Below are positions 6,835-15,391 of a stretch of DNA of 17,071 nucleotides, piece after piece. The DNA comes from Thermoleophilia bacterium. GTDB taxonomy: Bacteria > Actinomycetota > Thermoleophilia > RBG-16-64-13. The position numbers and the translations under genes are program-made. The notes under the pieces were generated by a model that ran no database searches, had not been told where the DNA came from, and saw only the letters and a list, made by a program, of their open reading frames with translations. Positions within the stretch are counted from its first letter, which is position 1; each line of letters begins with the position of its first letter. The stretch lies in NCBI GenBank assembly GCA_016929985.1, contig JAFGIH010000621.1, forward strand, positions 1 through 17,071. Direction: 5' to 3'.

Positions 6835-7030
6835 GGGGGCACACTGCTGCGCCGCCACTGGGCGACCACCCGCGTGGCCGACGGAAACAGCGTCGTCGCG
6901 CAGCCCCCACCGAGTGGACGGAGGTGAAGGGAACTGGGACACACGAGAGGGCTCGCGACAGCCCTGATGACCAGTGTTGTGGACCGTGACCCATACACGC
7001 CCAACATCATCTATGCCAGGAGGGAACACG

Positions 7031-8752
7031 ATGAGAGGACGCAAGAGAATGGTCACCGTCGCCTTGCTCGCGGTGGCCGCCATGCTGAGCACTCTGGCCG
7101 TCGCGGCATGCGATGGCGGCGACAAAGCGGAGGGGCCTACCGGCACGATCACCCAGCTTCAGCTCACTGCCGATAGCGGTACCGCCACGGGTTATCTCTA
7201 CTTCCCCACCGATCCACATTTCGCGGGTACAGTGATGCCCATCACCTTCATCTACCCGGACGAGACGGTGGGTGGCGCCGAAGAGGCACTGGAATACCTG
7301 GTCGACACCGGGATCAAAGACGTGCTCGAGCAGAGCAGGACCTTCGGTGTGGTCTTCACCCCCATCGACGCTGCCGGCTACACCGAAGCCGATCTCCAGA
7401 TCATGAACGCCGCCAAGGCCCAATTCGCCGATATCGGTTTTGTCTATAAAGGCACAACTCAAGTGCAAGGATCGGTGGTCGGCACCGAAGGCACGCTGTA
7501 TGCGGGGAGCCGTTTCAGGAACTACGTCTTCGCCGAAGGCGCCGGGGCGGACTTCATCTCTAAGTACGCAACTAAGAGCATGCCCTATGTTCTTCGCTAC
7601 GCCGATGGCGGCAGTATCACATTCAATCACTTGGTGGCCGCCGTCGCCCTGTTCAACGTCAGCGAGCCGGCGCAGCCTGGCGACAAGCCGAATCCCATCC
7701 CTGCCTACATCGCGGGCGGCGCTGCCGGGGTCGTCGACTCCTACAAGGCCATCAACGGCGCCGATTACCCCACGGTCTCCTCGGACGCCACGAGCATCAA
7801 GCCCAAGGAAGCCCAGGCGGCCTGGGACCTGATGTCAGAATGGCAGAGGACCGAGTGCACCCCCGGCATCTTCCTGATGACCAGGTACATCACCGACTAC
7901 GAAGCCGCCGGCCTCACCTACACCGAGCATCTCTGGACGGCCATCCCCGAGATCGGCAACGGATATCCGTACACCTATTTCACCTGGGCTCCCACCGATC
8001 CGGAGTCCGATGCCAAGCGGCCGGCCATCCTGCTGTTCCACGGGGGTGACAACTCCGCACTCTACATAGCCCAGACCTCCGACTGGCTGCGTGTCGCCCT
8101 CGAGAACAACCTGGTAGTGGTCTCGGTGCAGCACTCAGGCGTCAAGACCGAGACGAGCGCCGACATAGCCGCGGCCACCCCCACCGACATCAAGGCGCTT
8201 CTGGACTACCTGCTCACCGACAGCGACCTCAACATCGATCCTTCGCGAGTCTACGTGTCGGGCTTCTCCATGGGCTCCCTGATGACTACCGGCTTGGCCC
8301 AGCAATACCCAACCAGCTTCGCCGGTTTCGGGCCGTGCAACCCTGCCGGGCCCATGGACGCAGGCGGGATCGTCGCTCCGGTCTTCGCGGTGGGCGGTAT
8401 GACCGACCCCTTGGCCAAACCGACTCTCCCGCGCTCCCTAGGGGCAACCAACATCCAGCTCTCGCTGACCAACAACGGCGGCACTCCCGACCCGGCGGTC
8501 GACCCCAAAGACAACGCGACCTGGAAAGACCCGATCTGGGGCTACGCAGCCGACAGCACGCAGACGGAGACCAGGGGTGACAACGTCTACACCATCAACT
8601 CCTACAACAGCTCCGACGGGAACGTCTACACCGTGTACGCGTCGGTGGAGAACCTGTCGCACGAGACCGTGCCTTGGACGTCCTGGCTGCAGTGGGACTT
8701 CTTCAAGCACTTCGCCCGTAATGCCGACGGCACCATCGCCTACACACCGTAG
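7031..8752 (+). CDS. Lipoprotein esterase, long form with extra N-terminal domain
   Basis: A 573-residue predicted surface lipoprotein. Residues 1-27 are a signal peptide (basic MRGRKR, hydrophobic core, lipobox LAVAAC, C27). The C-terminal half (about 300-573) is an alpha/beta hydrolase of the PHB-depolymerase/feruloyl-esterase-like kind: LLFHGGD (H337), IDPSRVYVSGFSMGS (S413), GGMTDP (D459 candidate) and NLSHETVPW (H544). It ends in WDFFKHFARNADGTI, a tail also seen in the three genes that follow, so the four proteins are related. Residues about 35-295 resemble a decayed hydrolase: FAEGAGAD at 168-174 has Ala where a nucleophile Ser would be expected. The ATG at 7031 has AGGAGG 7 nt upstream; the frame is open to 6974 but that would put residues before the signal peptide. 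It probably removes acyl or aryl esters from carbohydrate outside the cell (inference). Confidence 0.85.
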   Translation: MRGRKRMVTVALLAVAAMLSTLAVAACDGGDKAEGPTGTITQLQLTADSGTATGYLYFPTDPHFAGTVMPITFIYPDETVGGAEEALEYLVDTGIKDVLEQSRTFGVVFTPIDAAGYTEADLQIMNAAKAQFADIGFVYKGTTQVQGSVVGTEGTLYAGSRFRNYVFAEGAGADFISKYATKSMPYVLRYADGGSITFNHLVAAVALFNVSEPAQPGDKPNPIPAYIAGGAAGVVDSYKAINGADYPTVSSDATSIKPKEAQAAWDLMSEWQRTECTPGIFLMTRYITDYEAAGLTYTEHLWTAIPEIGNGYPYTYFTWAPTDPESDAKRPAILLFHGGDNSALYIAQTSDWLRVALENNLVVVSVQHSGVKTETSADIAAATPTDIKALLDYLLTDSDLNIDPSRVYVSGFSMGSLMTTGLAQQYPTSFAGFGPCNPAGPMDAGGIVAPVFAVGGMTDPLAKPTLPRSLGATNIQLSLTNNGGTPDPAVDPKDNATWKDPIWGYAADSTQTETRGDNVYTINSYNSSDGNVYTVYASVENLSHETVPWTSWLQWDFFKHFARNADGTIAYTP

Positions 8753-8809
8753 CGGCGGACGAGAGCAACATCCTGGCACGGTGATGATGAAAGCACGAGG
8801 TGGATGGGG

Positions 8810-10090
8810 ATGAAGCGCACAAAGACTCTGACGGCAGTGCTGCTGCTCAGCCTGGTGGCGCTGGGACTGGTTGCCTGCGATTCCAACGAGACTACCACGA
8901 CGGCCGGGGTCGCGGCGACCACGGCCGGCAGCGCCTCCGGTGAGGGCACGACGGCCACCGTCGCCGTCCCGACCACGGTGGCGGAGAGAGACTATCCGGA
9001 CAAGGACCTGTGGTTCGTGCAGCTCCCCGGCCAACCGAACGCCTACTCCATCGTCGGCGTCAACGGAAGCGAAGGCTTCGACATGGCGTCCTTCGTGAAC
9101 ACCGAGATGGCGGAGAAGCTCATCGCGCTGCAGTACAACACCCTCGTCCTCTACACGGACGACATGGATCCGGAGTTGGTGGCGTTCTGGGACAGCCTGG
9201 GCATCAAGAAGGAGATCCACGACGCCGAGGACAAGACCAAGAAGTGGGCCTCCTACACTCCGGTGGCGGCTCTTGAGCCCGGGAACGCCACGAAGTATCC
9301 CGTGGTGTTCTCGTTCCACGGCAACAAGAACACGATCCTTCACGCTGAAGGTTTCGGCTTCGCCAACCTGGGCGCCACCGAGGGCTTCATCACCGTCATC
9401 CCCGACTGCAACAACAGCGACGGAGCGACCGCGGCGGCGACCGTCCCGGTGATCCTCGACACTCTCGAGGCGGGAGGCTATCCGATCGACAGGAGCCGCG
9501 TGTATCTCACCGGCATGTCCAAGGGCGGCATCTGCAGCGCTGAGACGGCACTGGCTCTGCCCGATGTGGTCACAGCCATCGCGATGCACGGCTCAGCCTT
9601 CGCGCTGAACACGCAGCCTCAGGGGGAGGTCGGGAACCAGCCATCGGCGGAGGCTATCGGGATCCCACCGGCGGCCTACGAAGAGGCCATGGACTACGAG
9701 ATCCCCATGTACCTCGCGGTGGGGCAGTTCGACTTCGGTCAACTGCCCCTCAAGACACAGCCGATCATCGACGGACTCAATCTTTGGCTCGAGATGAACG
9801 ACTGCCCCACGAGGCTGGACCTGGCTGCGTGTCAGGCGGCCGCCGCGAGTGGTGCGGACCCAGCGGTGACCTTCCTGGGCGTGACCGCCGACAAGACCTA
9901 CACCGACACGATCGACGGCTCCACACACTACTTCGCGGATTACAGCAACGCTGACGGCGTCACGATGGTCAGACTCATCGGCGTGGCAAACCACCCGCAC
10001 TGGACCACAGCCTCGTATCCCCAGATGGCCTGGGAGTTCATGAGCAGGTTCTCGAAGGATGCCGAGGGTGATCTGATCGTGACGCAGTAA
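8810..10090 (+). CDS. Lipoprotein esterase, tandem paralog 1
   Basis: A 426-residue predicted lipoprotein: signal peptide MKRTKTLTAVLLLSLVALG with lipobox LVAC (C23), then a Thr/Ala/Ser-rich linker to about residue 62, then an alpha/beta hydrolase. Visible catalytic elements are the oxyanion motif SFHGN (H170), SRVYLTGMSKGG (S237), VGQFDF (D308) and VANHPHW (H397). It shares long blocks with the two downstream genes, including MDPELVAFWDSLGIKKEIHDA, KWASYTPVAALEPGN and the AWEFMSRFSKDAEG tail. The start at 8810 is preferred over an in-frame ATG at 8804 because GAGG at 8797-8800 is too close to the latter and because MKR matches the paralogs. The spacing from the upstream gene is 57 nt, which suggests one transcript. 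The substrate is unknown; a carbohydrate ester is plausible from the glycosidase neighbours. Confidence 0.85.
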   Translation: MKRTKTLTAVLLLSLVALGLVACDSNETTTTAGVAATTAGSASGEGTTATVAVPTTVAERDYPDKDLWFVQLPGQPNAYSIVGVNGSEGFDMASFVNTEMAEKLIALQYNTLVLYTDDMDPELVAFWDSLGIKKEIHDAEDKTKKWASYTPVAALEPGNATKYPVVFSFHGNKNTILHAEGFGFANLGATEGFITVIPDCNNSDGATAAATVPVILDTLEAGGYPIDRSRVYLTGMSKGGICSAETALALPDVVTAIAMHGSAFALNTQPQGEVGNQPSAEAIGIPPAAYEEAMDYEIPMYLAVGQFDFGQLPLKTQPIIDGLNLWLEMNDCPTRLDLAACQAAAASGADPAVTFLGVTADKTYTDTIDGSTHYFADYSNADGVTMVRLIGVANHPHWTTASYPQMAWEFMSRFSKDAEGDLIVTQ

Positions 10091-10134
10091 TGTTCTGAAA
10101 CGAGAGTGGTCTCACAGAGGAAGGGGTCCAGACA

Positions 10135-11355
10135 GTGAAAAGGTCATGCATAGTACTCATCGGCGCGCTCCTGTTCGGAGTGCTCATCGGAGGCCTGCTG
10201 GCCGCCTGCGGCGACGATGCCACCACCACGACCGCGGGGCCGACCGAGACCACCGCGGCCGCCCCCACCACCACCCTCTCGTCCGGCGACTCCGGAGCCG
10301 ACTGGCCCAACATCATCTGGAACACCGTGAAGGGTCTCTCCAAGGGGACCATCGACATCGAGTGGTGGCAGACCACCGAGGCGGCCCAGAAGACCGCCGA
10401 GTATCAAAGGAACGTCTTTCTGTTCAAGAACGAGATGGACCCGGCCGTCCTTGCCTACTGGGAAGGCCTGGGCATGAAGAAGGAGATGCACGACGCGGGT
10501 GACGAGCTCTTGAAGTGGGCCAGCTACACCCCTGCGGCCGCCCTCGAGTCCGGCAACACCGCCGTCTACCCAGTGGTGTTCGACTTCGTGGGCGGCGAGC
10601 GGCTCATCTTCTCGGCCGAGGGTCATGGCTTCGCCCACGTGGGCGCTAAGGAGGGTTTCATCACCATCTGCCCCACCAATCCCCTGGGCGTGGAGTCCGC
10701 GGCCCTCACCCCGGGCGGCCAGGTGGTGAGGATCCTCGATGCTCTGGAGGCGGGGGGATACCCCATCGACCGCAGCCGGGTCTATGTGGTGGGCATGTCC
10801 ATGGGTGGCGTCGCCACTGCAGCGGCCTGCCTCGAGTTCCCGGAGGTCGTCGCCGCCGGGGCCATGCACAGCTCGCTCTCGGTGCTCAACAGCGCCCAGG
10901 ACCCGGAGTCGACCATCCCGTTCTTCACTCCCGCGGCTGACTACGAGAAGGCCATGGACTACAGCATGCCCCTGCTCGTGGTGGCCGGCGACCGCGACTT
11001 CTCCCAGCTCCCGATCAAGACCGAGCAGATCATCGGCGGCATCAACCTGTGGCTGCAGGTGAACGGCTGCCCCACCCAGCTCTCCTTCGAGGAGTGCATG
11101 GACGCCCAGGCCACCAGCACAGACGAGGCGGTCAAGGCCATCGGCGTGGTGGGCGACGCCATGTGGACGGAGACCATCGGCGGGGTCGAGCACCACGGCG
11201 CCGAGTTCTTCCGCGAAGACGGCGTGAGGATGTTCGAGATCGTCTGCGTGACCAACCTGCCCCACTGGCCGAGCGGCGGTTTCCCGGAGCTGGCTTGGGA
11301 GTTCATGAGCCGGTTCTCGCGAGACGCTGAGGGCAAGCTGGTGGTCACCGAATAG
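10135..11355 (+). CDS. Lipoprotein esterase, tandem paralog 2
   Basis: A 406-residue lipoprotein with signal peptide MKRSCIVLIGALLFGVLIGG, lipobox LLAAC (C25) and a linker of Thr runs (TTTTAG, TTAAAPTTTL). The hydrolase domain has SRVYVVGMSMGG (S222), AGDRDF (D288) and NLPHW (H377). Unlike paralog 1, the oxyanion HG is replaced by VG (DFVGGER, V152), while a His appears nearby in AEGHGFA. Paralog 3 has the same change, so 2 and 3 are closest to each other. The GTG start at 10135 has an AGGAAGGGG-type ribosome binding site about 8 nt upstream and lies 44 nt after the previous stop. It is anchored outside the membrane and probably acts on an ester; a loss or shift of activity is possible given the altered oxyanion loop. 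Confidence 0.85.
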   Translation: MKRSCIVLIGALLFGVLIGGLLAACGDDATTTTAGPTETTAAAPTTTLSSGDSGADWPNIIWNTVKGLSKGTIDIEWWQTTEAAQKTAEYQRNVFLFKNEMDPAVLAYWEGLGMKKEMHDAGDELLKWASYTPAAALESGNTAVYPVVFDFVGGERLIFSAEGHGFAHVGAKEGFITICPTNPLGVESAALTPGGQVVRILDALEAGGYPIDRSRVYVVGMSMGGVATAAACLEFPEVVAAGAMHSSLSVLNSAQDPESTIPFFTPAADYEKAMDYSMPLLVVAGDRDFSQLPIKTEQIIGGINLWLQVNGCPTQLSFEECMDAQATSTDEAVKAIGVVGDAMWTETIGGVEHHGAEFFREDGVRMFEIVCVTNLPHWPSGGFPELAWEFMSRFSRDAEGKLVVTE

Positions 11356-11394
11356 TATCGTCAAATGGCGGTTTGCAGCGAAAAGGGAGTGAAT

Positions 11395-12636
11395 ATGAAG
11401 AGGCTCTGTATGACGGTCATCGGTGCGTGTCTGCTGGGCGTGCTGGCTGTGGGCCTGTTCGCCGCATGTGGCGGCGACGAAGCGCCGACGACAACGCTGC
11501 CGGTCGACACGACCGTGACGACCGCCGAGGCTCCGACGACCACGCTTTCGGCAGGCGACACCGGCGTCGACTACCCCAACATCGTGTACAACACCTTCAA
11601 GAGCTTGGGTAAGGGGGAACTCGACCTCGAAGCCTGGAAAGCCACCCAGGCGGCTGAGTTGAGCCTTGAATGGGGGAGAGACAGCTTTCTCTACAGGAAC
11701 GAGATGGACCCGGCCGTGCTTGCCCACTGGGAAGCCCGGGGGATCAAGAAGGAGATGCACGACGCGGATGACCCGCTGTTGAAGTGGGCCAGCTACACCC
11801 CGCTGGCGGCACTTGAGCCTGGGAATGCCGAGGAGTATCCGGTGGTGTTCGACTTCGTCGGGGCCGAGAGGCTCGTATTCGCGGCCGAAGGTCACGGCTT
11901 GGCCTATCTGGCAGCCGAAGAAGGTTTCATAGCAGTCCTGCCGTCCAACCCCGTGGCCATGGAGTTCGCCGGCGAGACCGTAGATCTGACGGCGGGCGAG
12001 CAGGTGGTCAGGATCCTGGACGCGCTTGAGGCGGGTGGCTATCCCCTCGACAGAAGCCGGGTGTACGTCTGCGGCATGTCGGCGGGCGGCGTCGCTACCT
12101 CGAGAGCAGGCCTGGCCTTGCCCGACGTGGTGGCTGCGGTGACCATGCACAGTTCGCTCCCAGTGGTCAGCACCATAGAAGGCGCATGGTCGTTCCCCGG
12201 TGCCTGGACCCCGGCGGCCGACTACGCCAAAGCCATGGACTACGGCCTGCCCATGTTGGCCATTGCCGGTGACCACGATTTCGCGATGCTCCCGATCACC
12301 GGCGAGGGGGTCCTCGACGGGTTGAACCATTGGCTGGAGCTGAACGGATGCCCCACCCGGCTCGACTTGCAGAGTAGCCTCGACGCCCAAGCCGATGGCG
12401 CCGATCCGGCAGTCAAAGCCATCGGAGTCGTCGGAGACGTCATGTGGACCGAGACCATCAACGGCGTGGTGCACTACGGCGCGGAGTTCAACAACGCGGA
12501 TGGCGTCAAGATGGTCGAGATCGTCTGCGTGACCAACCTGCCCCATTTCCCGAGTGCCAGTTTCCCGCGCCTGGCGTGGGACTTCATGAGCCGCTTTTCC
12601 AGAGGTCCGAACGGCGAGCTGATAGTCGCCGACTGA
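11395..12636 (+). CDS. Lipoprotein esterase, tandem paralog 3
   Basis: A 413-residue lipoprotein: signal peptide MKRLCMTVIGACLLGVLAVG, lipobox LFAAC, a Thr-rich linker (PTTTLPVDTTVTTAEAPTTTL), then the same alpha/beta hydrolase domain as its two upstream neighbours. The triad is visible as VCGMSAGG (S229), AGDHDF (D295) and NLPHF (H384). The oxyanion HG is again VG (DFVGAER, V155). The ATG at 11395 follows AAGGGAG by 5-6 nt; the longer frame to 11365 would put ten non-signal residues in front of a good lipoprotein signal. The gap from paralog 2 is 39 nt. It is the last gene before the hairpin terminator at 12660-12695. Confidence 0.85.
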   Translation: MKRLCMTVIGACLLGVLAVGLFAACGGDEAPTTTLPVDTTVTTAEAPTTTLSAGDTGVDYPNIVYNTFKSLGKGELDLEAWKATQAAELSLEWGRDSFLYRNEMDPAVLAHWEARGIKKEMHDADDPLLKWASYTPLAALEPGNAEEYPVVFDFVGAERLVFAAEGHGLAYLAAEEGFIAVLPSNPVAMEFAGETVDLTAGEQVVRILDALEAGGYPLDRSRVYVCGMSAGGVATSRAGLALPDVVAAVTMHSSLPVVSTIEGAWSFPGAWTPAADYAKAMDYGLPMLAIAGDHDFAMLPITGEGVLDGLNHWLELNGCPTRLDLQSSLDAQADGADPAVKAIGVVGDVMWTETINGVVHYGAEFNNADGVKMVEIVCVTNLPHFPSASFPRLAWDFMSRFSRGPNGELIVAD

Positions 12637-12659
12637 CAGACGTTCCTCCCCCCCTGACG

Positions 12660-12695
12660 ATCGGGAAGGCCCGCCCACCGGCGGGCCTTCCCGAT
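12660..12695. terminator. Perfect 16-bp hairpin between convergent operons
   Basis: ATCGGGAAGGCCCGCC (12660-12675) and its exact complement (12680-12695) form a 16-bp stem with a CACC loop. It lies 23 nt after the last lipoprotein stop and 44 nt beyond the stop of the converging rhamnosidase gene. No T-run follows on either strand, so it is not a textbook intrinsic terminator; it may act in both directions as a stable end structure. Confidence 0.75.
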
Positions 12696-12739
12696 TCACA
12701 TCCAGGGCCCGTGGGCGGCGCGCTGCGCGCCCGCCGACC

Positions 12740-15391
12740 TCAGCGCGAGCCGATCACCACGCTGTGCAGACCTCCACTCAGCTCCCGCACCTCGCCGTCC
12801 AACCGAAGCTCGGCGGTAGCCTGTGCCGGCACCATGATCTCCACCGAGACTCCTTCCGCCTCCCGCTTCCACGAGCAAGAAGCCTTCCCGTACGGAGTCT
12901 CCACGCTGCAGTCCGCGTGCGCCAGGCCACAGTGCGGGTCAGGGCTGAACACGATGTGGCGGTATCCCGGTTGTCCGATCCTGATGCCGCCGATGTTTCC
13001 ATAGATCCATTCGCCCACACTGCCCAAGGCGTAGTGATTGAAGGACGACGTAATGACCGTGCCATCCGGTTTGATCGCTTCCCAGTTCTCCCAGATGGTG
13101 GTCGCGCCGTTCTCGACCATGTAGAGCCACGACGGGCTCTCGGTCTGGAACAGCAATCGGTAGGCCACGTCTTTGTGGCCGATATCGGTGAGCACGTCCA
13201 GCAGATGTGGCGTGGAGACGAAGCCGGTGTCCAGGCGGTAACCGTTTTCTTCAACCATGCTCACGAGCCGCTCTGCAAGCCGCTCCTTGAGTGTCCCCTC
13301 CGCGATATCGGCGTACAGCGCCATGACGTACATGCCCATCAAATCGCCGCGGATGTGGCCATCGTCAGCGATGAACTCCTCGCGGACCGCCTGCTTGATC
13401 TTGGGCAGCAAAGCGTCGAAGTGCGCCCGTTTGCGCCGCAGGCCTTCGTCAGGGTCCTCCTCAAGCAGTGCGTCCAGCACTCGGAGGAACGCCCGCACCG
13501 TGACCGCATAGTAGCAGGCGCCGACCACCTCGCGGGTCGCAGCGACGCCACTCATGACACCATCCGCCTCCTGAGCAAAGCTCGGTATGAGCCAGTCGCC
13601 GAAGTGGTGCCCCTTGGTCCACAGGTAGGGGTTGCGGGCCCGCTGCGCGGGCGTCAGTGACTCCCAGTCCTCAGGCTTCCGCGCGGCCGCGGCGGCGATG
13701 AACCCCAGCCACCGCTCCATCATCGGGAGGTTGTCCCGCAACACTCGGGTGTCGCCATAGCACCGGTAGAGATCGTGCGGCACCAAGACGCAGGCGTCGC
13801 CCCAAGCGGAGGAGGTGTTGTCCCCCGAGACCGCCCGCTCCATCCGGTCTTGCGCAGGCAAGGTCGGGACGACGTTCGGTATCTCGCCGTCCTCCCTCTG
13901 TTCGACTCGCATGTTGCCGAGCCAGGCCGAGAGGAAGTTGTGCAGATCGAAGTTGAAGCACCCCGTCTTGGCAAAGGCGAGGATGTCGCCCGTCCAACCC
14001 ATCTTCTCGCGCTGCGGGCAGTCCGTAGGCACGGAGAACATGTTGCTGCGCTCACTCTGGCGGATGTTCCGTTGGAGCGCGTTGAGACGTTCGTCCGAGC
14101 AGGTGAAGCGCCCGGTGCTGTCAAGGCGGGTCCCCAGGGCACAGGCGTGGATCGAGACGATCTGCCCGCGCGTCACGCCCGCGATGCGGACATAACGGAA
14201 CCCGTGATAGGTGAACCGTGGACGGAAAGTCGTGACGCCCTCTCCGCACACGAACCCGTCGCGCTGGTCCTTGTTCCTGCCCATGATGTTGCAGAAGAAG
14301 TCGCCCTGACTGTCCAGCACTTCGGAGAAGTCCAGCACAACCTCCGTCCGCTTCGCGACACGCACCGTCAGTTCCGCGACACCGGCCAAGCACTTGCCGA
14401 AATCTACGATCAAGTTCCCGTTGGGCGCGGCGAAGAACCTCTCCGGATCAAGCCGTTCCCATTCCACCACCGGCGCCGTCGGCTGCGCGATCAGATTGTT
14501 CATGTCGTACGCGGCGGACGCCACAGGTCCCCACTCCGCGCACGGCGTGACGTAGTCGTGGTGCTCGCCCATGAACAGATCGGCGTAGTCGACATACGAG
14601 CGCCGGCTACGGAAGGACTCGTCCGAGCAGACCTTATGCGTCGCCCCGTTCTCATCCGTCCACTCAAGCTGCATGAGGAAGCCGAGCTTGTCACCAAACT
14701 GGCAACTGTCGCCCGAAAGCCCTATGCGTCCGATCCACCAGCCGTCGGCCAGAGTAACTGCTATCTGGTTCTCGCCCTCGCGCAGGAGACCCGTCACGTC
14801 GTAGGTCTGATAGTAGAGACGCTCCTGATACGAGGACGTCTCAGGGGCCAGTAGGTTGTCGCCCGCCTTCCGCCCGTTGACATGTGTCTCGTAGACGCCG
14901 TGTGCCGTCGCGTACAGTCTTGCCCTCGTCGGTCGGCCGGCGCAGGTGAACGTCCTCACCAGCTCCCTGCACGGACGCAGCCGGCCGTGGCCGCCGAAAT
15001 CGTCATCGTGGGGCGTGAACAGATCGTAGAGGGCGACCTCCTTCTCGCGGATGGCCGGCTCCTGCTCGGGCTCGATCCAGCCGGCGGCCCAGGCTGTTCC
15101 CATGAAGCCCGTCTCGAACAACGTGCCGCATCGGGCGACGGCCATTCCACACCAGAAACCGGTCGCGGTCACTGCGAAGACCGTCTTGGGCGGCAGAGCC
15201 GCGCCCTGGTAGCGTACGTGCGCGCCCTCAAAGGGGCGCTCGCCGGTATCCCACAGCAACTCGCCGGCCGAGTCTTCTACGGTCAGCCGGACGGCGTCGA
15301 GACGCTCGGTGTTCATCAGCCTGAAGGATATGGTCGGTCGGCGGTCGTCGGTGACCACGAGACCGCGCAGACCGTTGACGAGTAGTTCCAT
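12740..15391 (-). CDS. GH78 alpha-L-rhamnosidase
   Basis: An 883-residue enzyme of the bacterial alpha-L-rhamnosidase family, which releases terminal L-rhamnose with inversion. Two N-terminal beta domains (about 1-320) include the carbohydrate-contacting ARLYATAHGVYETHVNGRKAG region. A further beta-sandwich spans about 325-440, then the (alpha/alpha)6 catalytic barrel at about 445-800. DCPQREKMGWTGD carries the general acid candidate E462, and NGATTIWENWEA the general base candidate E768. A short C-terminal beta domain closes the protein. Length is normal for the family. No signal peptide is present, so it is probably cytoplasmic and acts on imported rhamnosides or oligosaccharides. The ATG at 15391 overlaps the esterase TAA by one base, with GAGG 5 nt upstream, so the two are translationally coupled. 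Confidence 0.93.
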   Translation of the reverse strand: MELLVNGLRGLVVTDDRRPTISFRLMNTERLDAVRLTVEDSAGELLWDTGERPFEGAHVRYQGAALPPKTVFAVTATGFWCGMAVARCGTLFETGFMGTAWAAGWIEPEQEPAIREKEVALYDLFTPHDDDFGGHGRLRPCRELVRTFTCAGRPTRARLYATAHGVYETHVNGRKAGDNLLAPETSSYQERLYYQTYDVTGLLREGENQIAVTLADGWWIGRIGLSGDSCQFGDKLGFLMQLEWTDENGATHKVCSDESFRSRRSYVDYADLFMGEHHDYVTPCAEWGPVASAAYDMNNLIAQPTAPVVEWERLDPERFFAAPNGNLIVDFGKCLAGVAELTVRVAKRTEVVLDFSEVLDSQGDFFCNIMGRNKDQRDGFVCGEGVTTFRPRFTYHGFRYVRIAGVTRGQIVSIHACALGTRLDSTGRFTCSDERLNALQRNIRQSERSNMFSVPTDCPQREKMGWTGDILAFAKTGCFNFDLHNFLSAWLGNMRVEQREDGEIPNVVPTLPAQDRMERAVSGDNTSSAWGDACVLVPHDLYRCYGDTRVLRDNLPMMERWLGFIAAAAARKPEDWESLTPAQRARNPYLWTKGHHFGDWLIPSFAQEADGVMSGVAATREVVGACYYAVTVRAFLRVLDALLEEDPDEGLRRKRAHFDALLPKIKQAVREEFIADDGHIRGDLMGMYVMALYADIAEGTLKERLAERLVSMVEENGYRLDTGFVSTPHLLDVLTDIGHKDVAYRLLFQTESPSWLYMVENGATTIWENWEAIKPDGTVITSSFNHYALGSVGEWIYGNIGGIRIGQPGYRHIVFSPDPHCGLAHADCSVETPYGKASCSWKREAEGVSVEIMVPAQATAELRLDGEVRELSGGLHSVVIGSR

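Larger units (their letters stand above)
6528..7030. other. Divergent intergenic control region
   Basis: About 500 bases without a convincing gene separate the leftward and rightward operons. Short frames here have no recognisable protein pattern. The region holds a minus-strand promoter candidate (6627-6655), an inverted repeat (6706-6728) and a plus-strand promoter candidate (6805-6834). Downstream of the latter are two possible leader structures: GCTGCGC (6846-6852) can pair with GCGCAGC (6898-6904), and AGGGCT (6948-6953) with AGCCCT (6960-6965). The implied leader ahead of the lipoprotein operon is roughly 190 nt, long enough for regulation at RNA level, but no known riboswitch class was recognised. 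Confidence 0.55.

Noticed and set aside
6668..7152. Minus-strand frames in the divergent region
   Set aside because: Low-complexity Arg/Ser/Pro-rich products with no family pattern; they also run into the start of the first lipoprotein gene.
8438..9589. A 383-codon minus-strand frame across two lipoprotein genes
   Set aside because: It spans the boundary between two well-supported plus-strand genes and has no recognisable domain.
10144..12699. An 851-codon open frame on the minus strand across the two last lipoprotein genes
   Set aside because: It runs antisense to two clear paralogs and shows no protein family pattern. Strong GC bias at third codon positions keeps the opposite frame open, and the same shadow appears across both copies because they are related.
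12696..12878. A small minus-strand frame next to the terminator
   Set aside because: It overlaps the end of the rhamnosidase gene in another frame and has no ribosome binding site or family pattern.
13775..14854. A 359-codon open frame on the plus strand inside the rhamnosidase gene
   Set aside because: It is antisense to the GH78 catalytic region and has no family pattern.
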